Positions 7,936 to 13,500 of a DNA stretch of 13,500 nt are shown here, piece by piece. Under the pieces are notes generated by a model. It was not told where the DNA came from. It ran no database searches and was given only the letters and a program-made list of their open reading frames with translations. Numbering within the stretch: position 1 is the stretch's first letter; each line of letters begins with the position of its first letter. A program made the position numbers and the translations under genes. The DNA comes from Cristatella mucedo (Eukaryota; Bryozoa; Phylactolaemata; Cristatellidae), in contig WPIO01000034.1 in assembly GCA_009760855.2 (NCBI GenBank), positions 1,236,501-1,250,000 on the forward strand, read 5' to 3'.

Positions 7936-8107
7936 AAAATACTAGCTGATTGAACAAGCTCTTTTGTATAGCGACAGAAGAGCCTTTACGGCGATCACCA
8001 CCGCTTGCAGTGGCAACAAAGGATTGCCCACCGCAGGATTTGAACCCAAGACCTTGGGACCGAGGTTGTGAAAGCAACCGCCTGACCTAGTGTGCCATCG
8101 TGGCTCA
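7936..8107 (-). mobile_element. tRNA-derived SINE, copy B
   Basis: Reverse-strand homologue of the SINE at 5426. Reading from 8107 it has the GGCACACTAGG-type A box, a CACAACCTCGG arm, the B box GGGTTCAAATCC, then the conserved body to ACTAGCTGATT at 7941 and a short AT tail. The long stem between the boxes has about three mismatches, so this copy is more decayed than A or C. It abuts the LINE reverse transcriptase fragment starting at 8109. Confidence 0.87.
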
Positions 8108-8108
8108 C

Positions 8109-8643
8109 TACAGATGTTTGACGATACATAGCTGTATCTGCCCTGCGATCTCCTCCTGCATTCCAGCATGTCGAAATGTTTCAACTCTCTTGCAGCTTAT
8201 GCTACTTATGCTACTATACTACTTATGACCTTGGCACTTGGATTGCAGCAAACTGCTCAAATTGAATAATGAAAAGACCAGTTTATTGGTTATGGGCAAC
8301 CTAGGCTGTTGGAATACACCACTAAACCTCTACGGCTTGAGCTCCATACGGTCCGGTCGCTAGATCTCAATAATGATCTGCAAATCAAATTACCCAACCC
8401 AAAAAATGGGCTTAGCCTGCAAATTTTCTCATGCATCTGTACGTCATCTCGATGTTCCTAAATGACCTTTCACTAGAAACCTCTGCATCAACTATGCAGT
8501 CAAGTCTGACAACTTTTAGCTCAGCGCTCTTGCAAAAATCGGGGCCTGCTTAGATAAAGAAACCTCAGCCAAACTTATTCATGTATTTGCGACACCCTAT
8601 CTAGAAATAAATAGCCTTTACTTCACTACTCGCATCCCTGCGA
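8109..8643 (+). mobile_element. L2/CR1-type LINE fragment, reverse transcriptase catalytic box and thumb
   Basis: In changing plus-strand frames the sequence shows MFDDT (8114-8128), the counterpart of the F/Y-A-D-D catalytic box, then a stop and LYL. WIAAN follows at about 8239-8253, then LLKLNNEKT with SLLVMG at about 8253-8297, the segment after the catalytic box. LDKETSAKLIH with VFATPYLE comes at about 8549-8601, in the thumb region. Order and spacing fit ORF2 of the L2/CR1 superfamily. The Ala of the catalytic box is replaced by Phe, and there are several stops and frameshifts, so it is dead. It starts at the edge of SINE copy B and ends at SINE copy D. Confidence 0.78.
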
Positions 8644-8651
8644 AATAAGAC

Positions 8652-8735
8652 ACTGATAGTTGGCTGATTAATCAGCCTCATTTTTATAGAGGCAGAAGAG
8701 CTTTATGGCCACCAACATCGCTTGCAGTGGGCAAT
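8652..8735 (-). mobile_element. truncated, diverged SINE (copy D)
   Basis: The minus strand resembles the 3' half of the SINE at 5426. CACTGCAAGCGATG is recognisable, followed by the GGCCATAAAGC and CTTCTGCC region and an AATCAGCC ending. The tRNA head is missing or too diverged to see. It lies at the 3' edge of the LINE fragment. Confidence 0.6.
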
Positions 8736-8930
8736 ATCAGTTAGTGTAAAACCTTGCAACTACGCTTGTCCATCGAGAGCATCACAATTTCCACATTACA
8801 CCGCTTCGAACCGATCTGCTATGGCTTCCTATCAAGTAGCCTATCGACTTAGTGGTTCTATCACTCATTTCATTTATAGGTCTCTTTATTCTCGTACCAC
8901 CCACTCTTCTGACTCAAGTTGCTTGGCTAT
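8736..8930. other. no supported gene
   Basis: Open frames pass through here only because they run into the CT tract downstream. No motif recognised. Confidence 0.45.
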
Positions 8931-8951
8931 GCCTCTCTCTCTTGTTTTCTT

Positions 8952-9038
<87 letters not shown>

Positions 9039-9091
9039 GTCTCTCTCAGTCTCTCTCTGTCTCTCTGCCTCTTTTTCTCTCTCTCTCTCTG
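8931..9091. repeat. (CT)n microsatellite, 39 uninterrupted units
   Basis: The core at 8957-9034 is a pure CT repeat of 78 bases. Degenerate CT/GT-interrupted sequence continues to about 9091. All open frames here (Ser-Leu on the plus strand, Arg-Glu on the minus strand) are produced by the repeat. Confidence 0.97.
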
Positions 9092-9502
9092 TGACGAACT
9101 TCAAATCCCTTAGTTTTTATGCTCCCAAGGCCTGAAGCTCACTCACTCGGTATGTCGCGATATTCGCTGCCTTGGCACTTGAACAAAGGCTAAAGTTGCA
9201 CATATTCTTTAAAATATTTTTTGATGTGTATAAATTGCCCTTCGCGTGCTCGTGCACGCTGAGGCTGAGACGTCGTGCGTACTGCTCATTGATTGACGCG
9301 CTTTCTTTGCTACGTGTACACAGATAATAGATAGCCTAGAAAGAGATGTAGTTAGCCCAATGACGCTGACATTGAAATTACATAAAACGCACCTGTTTAT
9401 TACAGTATTCTGTGGGTCTTTGTGATTCATTCTTTGTGTCCATGTACCTGCTTACATTACACTATGCCTGCTGCTTGCAGTTGTTACCATTAATCATTCG
9501 GT
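9092..9502. other. no supported gene
   Basis: AT-rich sequence with a 73-residue minus-strand frame (9209-9430) of no recognisable family. No repeat structure found. Confidence 0.5.
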
Positions 9503-9678
9503 AATAATAATACTAGCTGATTGAACAAGCTCTTTTGTATAGCGACATAGGAGCCTTTACGGCTATCACCATCGCTTGCAGGGGCAATAAAGGATCGCCC
9601 ACTGCAGGATTTGAACCCACAACCTCGCGACCGAGGTTGTGAAAGCAACCGCCTTACCTAGTGTGCCATCGCGGCTCA
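9503..9678 (-). mobile_element. tRNA-derived SINE, copy C
   Basis: Full-length reverse-strand copy of the family at 5426. Its head is at 9678, the B box reads GGGTTCAAATCC, and the 3' end ACTAGCTGATT lies near 9512, with an (ATT)n-like tail at 9503-9511. The stem between the boxes is perfect for 10 bp (CACAACCTCG with CGAGGTTGTG) around a four-base loop. Relative to copy A both members of one pair differ (G-C becomes A-T). It is very similar to copy B. Confidence 0.9.
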
Positions 9679-9689
9679 ATATTTCATAC

Positions 9690-9858
9690 AGCATCTGTAA
9701 AGTGCCTAGAAAGAGATAATAATAATAATAATAATGCACTTGATAAAGCGCTCTCAGAGAACTCAATCTCTCTCTAGGCGCTTTACATTTGCTGCAAAGG
9801 GAGTTCAGTTCTCTGAGGGTGCTATTCAGATGTATTATCATTATTATTATTATTATTG
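9690..9858. repeat. foldback repeat, microsatellite-flanked (copy 2 of the 63-bp unit)
   Basis: The 63-base unit at 9738-9800 matches 4969-5031 at 60 of 63 positions. It is enclosed by inverted matches. 9690-9716 pairs with about 9767-9793 (23 of 27), and 9807-9817 is the exact reverse complement of 9753-9763. The outer parts are (TAA)n at 9715-9735 and (ATT)n at about 9832-9858, complementary to each other. The whole could fold into a hairpin with microsatellite arms. It may be a head-to-head pair of the same short mobile element or a MITE-like foldback. Confidence 0.75.
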
Positions 9859-10082
9859 CTGTTGTTGCTGTTGTTGTTGTCTTGCCTCACAACCCTCGAT
9901 GTCGCCCTCGATGTCACGATGCCGCTCTACTAGTCTCTGGCGGAGCCTTCAACGGCTTACGCGGTAGCCGCACTTTGAAGTCTGTTGTCGCTTCACCTCT
10001 TTCGGGATACCTCTGTAGGACTGAATTGTTGAGTGCGTCCGACCAGCGAACAGGGCGACGTGTGTCTACAAAAGCGTTCTTT
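9859..10082. other. no supported gene
   Basis: A short TTG-rich run (9858-9880) continues the neighbouring repeat. The plus-strand frames open from there to 10127 show no motif I recognise. Confidence 0.45.
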
Positions 10083-10192
10083 CCGCTACGGCACAGTGAC
10101 TATGAAAAAAAAGTACGACATTTGTAACTAGCGGCTGCATGCAGTAAACCGCTAGCCGTAAACTCTGCAACCTTTTGCAAAAGTGCCGTAGC
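10083..10192. repeat. nested inverted repeats
   Basis: GCTACGGCAC (10085-10094) is the exact reverse complement of GTGCCGTAGC (10183-10192). Within this span, CTAGCGG (10128-10134) pairs exactly with CCGCTAG (10149-10155), and that loop contains the palindrome CTGCATGCAG (10135-10144). CTTTTGCAAAAG (10172-10183) is a 12-bp palindrome. Together these can form a branched stem-loop. No protein or tRNA match was seen. Confidence 0.75.
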
Positions 10193-10350
10193 GCGGCGGC
10201 CCGCGCACCGATGACCTCCTCAAGATGGCGCAGCGTTGTATTGCGTGTCTTCATCTGAGACGGACATTGTGGAGCGCAGACCTGGGGAGTACGTTTGTAA
10301 TGATCCAAAATATTGCTGGCTGCGCACAACTATGGTAGAGGCAAGCAACG
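10193..10350. other. no supported gene; ATGGCGC in GC-rich context
   Basis: AAGATGGCGC at 10222-10231 opens a 36-codon plus-strand frame. The context resembles a YY1-type start, but the frame is short and I find no splice partner I trust. Confidence 0.35.
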
Positions 10351-10408
10351 TTATATACATATATATATATATATATATATTTATTTATTTATTTATTTAT
10401 TTATATAT
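10351..10408. repeat. (TA)n followed by (TTTA)n microsatellite
   Basis: A pure AT dinucleotide run at 10359-10380 passes directly into TTTA tetranucleotide units to about 10402. It is a compound microsatellite that could mark the tail of a decayed retroposon. Confidence 0.92.
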
Positions 10409-10843
10409 TCCTTCTTCGGCAGACAGTGTTGCTTTAAGCTGTTTGTCTTGGGACAGAGGATAGACGCGTCGCTGGACCGTTTAATCGTCCCAGACCTCGT
10501 CTCTTTCAATCGCCGAGCAAGAGCCCTTCGCACAAAAAGGCGAGGAGCTCTGCGGATTAGGAAGACGACAATAAAGAGCACCAATGTGATACTTTTGGAG
10601 TAAACGACGCGTCAACGCAAGCATTCGGCGTCGATAGCTATGAGCGGAGGCACTTTCGCGAGAATGCGTTGAACGAAGACCGTGCGGACGTTTTGGTTGA
10701 TGGTCCGGAGAAGCTATCCAGATTCTACGATCGCAAAAAACATAACCAAGAGTTAATTGACGTGTTAATGTATGTACAGTGTTGTATTTCTATTTTGACT
10801 CAGCTAAGTGAGTTCACAATCTTGCTCGCGTATTAACAAGTTC
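10409..10843. other. no supported gene
   Basis: Open frames on both strands at 10393-10603 are Arg-rich with no motif I know. The rest to the LTR element is featureless. Confidence 0.5.
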
Positions 10844-10848
10844 ATATC
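10844..10848. repeat. left target-site duplication of the LTR element
   Basis: ATATC here is repeated exactly at 12541-12545, immediately outside the two LTRs. A 5-bp duplication is the usual integrase footprint for many Ty3/gypsy, Bel/Pao and Ty1/copia elements, and it fixes the element's borders. Confidence 0.85.
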
Positions 10849-11101
10849 TGTGGTTTCATTTAATTAATGACACTGCCCCTGCCCCTGATCGTCGTACGAG
10901 TGGGCTGCGACACTTGTTGTGGTTTGTGGTCGGGACGTGCTATTGGTGATCGTTGTGGCGAGGGAGTCTCAGCGCACCCCTGTGGGCGAGAGGGTCCAAG
11001 AGAGTCGTGCTTCGCCCTGCTCCGCGAGTGGTGAAATAAACTGGTGTAGTGTTGCTCGTCGGCCAGCGTTCTGTGCTGTTCGCGGCGATAACTCAAGTAC
11101 A
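10849..11101 (+). repeat. 5' LTR
   Basis: Starts TGTGG and ends AGTACA. AATAAA at 11035-11040 is a polyadenylation signal in the expected place, and an ATTGG (inverted CCAAT) occurs at 10942-10946. Compared by eye with the 3' LTR there are about 25 substitutions in roughly 245 aligned bases plus three small indels. That is about 90% identity and implies an old insertion. It carries 5 bases (in a CCCCTG repeat) missing from the 3' copy. Confidence 0.88.
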
Positions 11102-11140
11102 AGCTATTTCCAGCAGCGGCGGTGGTGGTGGCCTGCAGCA

Positions 11141-11357
11141 ATGCTGCTTGAGCAATTTCAAGTCGGCAATGACTTCGAAACTTGGCTGATTGACTCGGAG
11201 CGGAGGCTCGAGCCGTGCAGTGTCAATCCGACAGTACGACAGGCACGAGTATCTGCCTCTCTTCATGGAAGGAAGCGCCTTCTATGTGTACTCTTACATG
11301 CCGAAGGCAATCAAGGATGACTACCGTCTGCTTCGCTCTGGTAACAGCGCTGGCTAG
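11141..11357 (+). pseudogene. gag-like protein start, broken by frameshift
   Basis: An ATG 40 bases inside the 5' LTR opens a frame beginning MLLEQF with FETWLIDSERRLEP, the kind of N-terminal Gag segment seen in Ty3/gypsy elements (a Trp-containing helix). Between about 11228 and 11238 the plausible protein shifts by one frame. The next frame carries LPLFMEGSAFYVYSYMP and ends in TAG at 11355. Further Gag-like words (SAELAKARRR) follow beyond that stop in the same frame (about 11386-11415). A typical Gag has 200-400 residues, so this copy is defective. Family assignment rests on style and position, not on a database match. Confidence 0.55.
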
Positions 11358-11544
11358 TCCGTAGTAGGTAAAGCGCGACTGCTGAGCGCCGAGTTAGCAA
11401 AAGCTCGTCGGAGACGATCGGGGGCGACAGACGGGACCAGATGCAGCATCAGCAGCAATCGCTGACAATTGTGCTGTGCCGCCGGACGACAGCGGTTTTC
11501 CAGGATGCCATCGTGTAGGACGTGGCGGCAGAGATCCCGGCTGT

Positions 11545-11900
11545 GACGGTTTGCCAGGCGCCGACGGTGTGTGTGCAACGAGGCAACGGCCTGCGAGGTA
11601 GCGCAAGCCACGAAGTTGACATTGGCATGCGACGAGCCGGTGGGTTGCGATGCTGCACAAGTCAGAGATGCGGCGAAGGTCGGAGACTCAGCGGCGACGC
11701 CAGTGTGCTGTGAAGCGGCGCACTTAGGAGGCGAGGCGAAGATCAGAGATGCGGTGCAGGTCGGAGATGCGGCGCAGGACGGAAACACGGCGGCGGCGGC
11801 TCCCGAAGACGCAGCGGCGCCCGGAGACTCAGCGGCGACGCCGAGCGACGCCGCTGCTGTGGCCTACCCAGTGGTGGTGTGTGGCATGCACCATTGAGCT
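11545..11900 (+). other. Ala-rich repetitive open frame inside the LTR element
   Basis: A frame ending at TGA 11895-11897 is open for over 300 bases and is rich in Ala, Asp, Gly and Val. It has recurring RDAA and VGDAA units and scattered Cys. At the DNA level a 21-base word starting CGGAGACTCAGCGG occurs at 11681-11701 and again at 11822-11842, with related GCAGAGATGCGG-like words between, so it grew by internal duplication. It has no ATG start in frame and is separated from the gag-like region by stops. It may be a low-complexity C-terminal Gag domain or expanded noncoding sequence. Confidence 0.5.
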
Positions 11901-12293
11901 GCGAGGCTGGGCGGCCCCACCTGGCGCCAGCGGTGGAGAAATATTCGGCCCCGGCGACGCGTGAACGAAGATGACATACACAGTCGGCTTGTTTCCACAG
12001 GCCGTGCCTACTCCGAGCAGCCGTTACTAGGTCCCATTATTTGGCGAGCGGACATCAGACCAGTACCGATCGCTAACGTACTCATAGATGCACACTTCAA
12101 TGCTAGCCCTGGTAGCACGGCCAGAGCCGACGAGCCCGGCAGACAGCTGCGGCCAAGATGTGGCCTGAGACCGCCGGCATGCTACGAGAACTGTGTGGTT
12201 TCTGTTTAGCCTCCTCGTTGCCAAAGCAGTGGAGAAGAACAGGTGCTTGCTTCTCTGGCTACGTCACGGACTGATCTCCAGATCAGGCGGGCA
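11901..12293. other. 3' interior of the LTR element, no recognised gene
   Basis: An 82-codon plus-strand frame (11961-12209) has no enzyme motif. A purine-rich word (TGGAGAAGAACAGG, about 12230-12243) is the best polypurine-tract candidate, but it lies about 50 bases from the 3' LTR rather than adjacent. Confidence 0.45.
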
Positions 12294-12540
12294 TATGGTT
12301 TCATTTAATTGATGAAACTGCCCCCTGATCGTTGTACGAGTGGGCTGCGACACTCGATGTGGTATGCGGTCGGGGCGTGCGATTGGTGATCGCCGTGACG
12401 AGGGAGTCGCGGCCCACTCCGGTGGGTGAGAGGGTCGAAGAGAGTCGTGCTTCGCCCTGCTCCGCAAGTGGTGAAATACACTGGTGGTGTTGCTCGTCGG
12501 CTGGCGTTCTGTGCTGTTCGCGACGATAACTCAAGCTACA
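12294..12540 (+). repeat. 3' LTR
   Basis: Homologous to 10849-11101. It starts TATGG (one change from the TGTGG of the 5' copy) and ends GCTACA. The polyadenylation signal is mutated to AATACA (12475-12480), while the ATTGG word is kept (12382-12386). The open frames on both strands here duplicate those in the 5' LTR and are shadows. Confidence 0.88.
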
Positions 12541-12545
12541 ATATC
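12541..12545. repeat. right target-site duplication of the LTR element
   Basis: ATATC, identical to 10844-10848. Confidence 0.85.
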
Positions 12546-13083
12546 CATGGCGTAGATATCTATATTTGGCAACGACAGATGGGGTTGGCAGGTGTTCAAC
12601 CACTACCACGACGCACGGCTCAACGCCTAGAACTTAATCAGCTCAACTGCTTAGGCACATACTGCTCGAGCGCAACTCACTGACTATAACACGGCTTCGG
12701 TTTTTTATGCTGCCCTGGCCATGAGAATATTGCATAGTCGGTTTCTAGCCGTTATATTTCTGGAACCGTGAAGCGTGAATATCAATCATTGTCTGGCCGA
12801 TTTGTCGTGCCGCCGTTTGAGCTAGTCCTCAGCCCTGACGCGCGGTGACTAATGCCGGCGAAGCCTGAACTTTGACCACAGTTTATGACGTAGCTGGTTC
12901 CGCATCGTTACGATTTATGAACCTCGAATGTTGCCTCGGCAGTCGTAATCTGGCCAATGTAGCTTTCCGGCGGTTCGATCTCTCTTCTTAACTTAAGGCC
13001 GTACGCGACCAGGTTAATAAAAAGAAATCCAACATAGCCAACAGCGGTGGGTGTCAGCTTTTGGCTTCGCCACCTCTCTTCAG
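12546..13083. other. no supported gene
   Basis: Unique-looking sequence. The frame at 12908-13093 (minus) has a short hydrophobic patch (VGYVGFLFINLVAYG) but no family resemblance, and no start or splice context I trust. Confidence 0.5.
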
Positions 13084-13157
13084 GCTCTTGCACAAGTCAC
13101 ATGACCGAGGATGTTTAGACGCTCTTGCACAAGTCACATGACCGAGGATGTTTAGAC
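13084..13157. repeat. perfect 37-bp tandem duplication
   Basis: The unit from GCTCTTGCACAAG to GTTTAGAC occupies 13084-13120 and is repeated without a mismatch at 13121-13157. Each unit contains GTCACATGAC, an E-box of the M-box type. The perfect identity suggests a recent duplication, or an assembly artefact. Confidence 0.97.
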
Positions 13158-13500
13158 GCTTTCTTTCTTCGCAGCCGCGGTGTGTCACTGCAGCCGTCGT
13201 GTGCCGATCGTCTTCTTGACCGGCCTTCCGCCAGAGCGGCGAGCCGCTCTCAAGACGATTCTGATAAGCCGGCTTTTCATGTGCTCAGGTCATCGATATC
13301 TCACTTGCCTGGCGACTGCCGAACACCCGTAGCTCCAGCTCCATGTCAATAGATACCCGAGACTCTCTCAAAACGACAACATGACTCTTGAACGCGACAC
13401 GTTGGAGGCGACGCCGTCCACGCACCTTTGCTCAGGCGACTGTGACCGCGACCTATTAGATTCGTCAATCCCTGGCATCGCCGCCCTGCTTTAGCACGGA
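13158..13500. other. no supported gene
   Basis: GC-richer sequence with a 75-residue Arg/Ser-rich plus frame (13125-13352) and a 37-residue frame from an ATG at 13381 to TAG 13492-13494. Neither shows a motif. The window ends here, so an exon continuing beyond it cannot be excluded. Confidence 0.45.

Larger units (their letters stand above)
10849..12540 (+). mobile_element. compact, pol-less LTR retrotransposon
   Basis: Two direct repeats of about 250 bp (10849-11101 and 12294-12540) flank a 1,192-bp interior and are bordered by the same 5-bp word. The interior starts with a gag-like region (ATG at 11141) and an Ala-rich repetitive frame. I see no protease (DTG/DSG), reverse transcriptase (YxDD) or integrase signature in any frame. 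The LTR ends (TGT...ACA) and a gag of the general Ty3/gypsy style suggest that superfamily, but this is inference. The compact layout fits a gag-only non-autonomous element (TR-GAG type) or a copy that lost pol by internal deletion. It would need enzymes in trans. I could not identify a certain primer-binding site or polypurine tract. Confidence 0.86.

Noticed and set aside
8722-9135. Open frames of up to 137 residues, Ser/Leu- or Arg/Glu-repetitive, on both strands
   Set aside because: They are translations of the CT microsatellite, which has no stop in several frames. There is no gene-like sequence outside the repeat.
11354-11788. Minus-strand frame of 144 residues opposite the LTR element interior
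   Set aside because: It lies antisense to the Ala-rich repetitive region, its Cys/Ala/Ser repeats mirror that DNA repeat, and it has no motif.
13084-13157. CRISPR-like repeat
   Set aside because: Two directly abutting units without spacers in a eukaryotic context make this a plain tandem duplication.
13381-13494. 37-residue plus-strand frame at the right edge
   Set aside because: Short, with no motif and no splice signals; too weak to call a gene.

Overview
The window looks like intergenic or intronic DNA from an animal nuclear genome, most likely an invertebrate. The evidence is the absence of any long intact reading frame, four classes of microsatellite, tRNA-derived SINEs with polymerase III A and B boxes, decayed LINEs of the L2/CR1 type, and an LTR retrotransposon. 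I cannot name the phylum. No complete cellular protein-coding gene can be supported. Nearly every open frame is short, compositionally biased, or a shadow of a repeat.

Layout. 1-2745 is largely featureless, with small tandem repeats, a C-rich tract (616-635) and CAG-like runs. 2746-2972 holds a weak candidate exon. 3290-4770 is a GC- and CpG-rich domain with an 18-bp palindrome, a candidate 125-bp intron (3677-3801), two CTG tracts, a G-quadruplex motif (4201-4222), and E-box, YY1-like and ETS-like motifs. It is the best candidate for a promoter or first exon, but this is unproven. From about 4940 to 9860 the sequence is a nest of transposon remains: tRNA-headed SINE copies (5426-5611 plus strand; 7936-8107, 8652-8735 and 9503-9678 minus strand), a second tRNA-like SINE (about 5905-6058) joined to the 3' end of an L2-type LINE (5740-5900), a decayed minus-strand LINE running from endonuclease to the start of reverse transcriptase (about 6240-7400), a plus-strand LINE fragment with the reverse transcriptase catalytic box and thumb (8109-8643), a (CT)39 tract, and a microsatellite-flanked unit present twice, once as a foldback.

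10083-10192 is a set of nested perfect inverted repeats. 10849-12540 is the clearest single object: a complete, compact LTR retrotransposon with LTRs of about 250 bp starting TGT and ending ACA, and a 5-bp target-site duplication (ATATC). Its 1.2-kb interior has a broken gag-like start and an Ala-rich repetitive frame but no protease, reverse transcriptase or integrase motifs. It therefore appears to be a gag-only non-autonomous element or an internally deleted copy. Near the right end, 13084-13157 is a perfect 37-bp tandem duplication.

Functionally, the recognisable parts are parasites: LINEs that could have supplied reverse transcriptase, SINEs that would depend on such LINEs, and an LTR element that would depend on a pol-bearing relative. 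All copies here look inactive.
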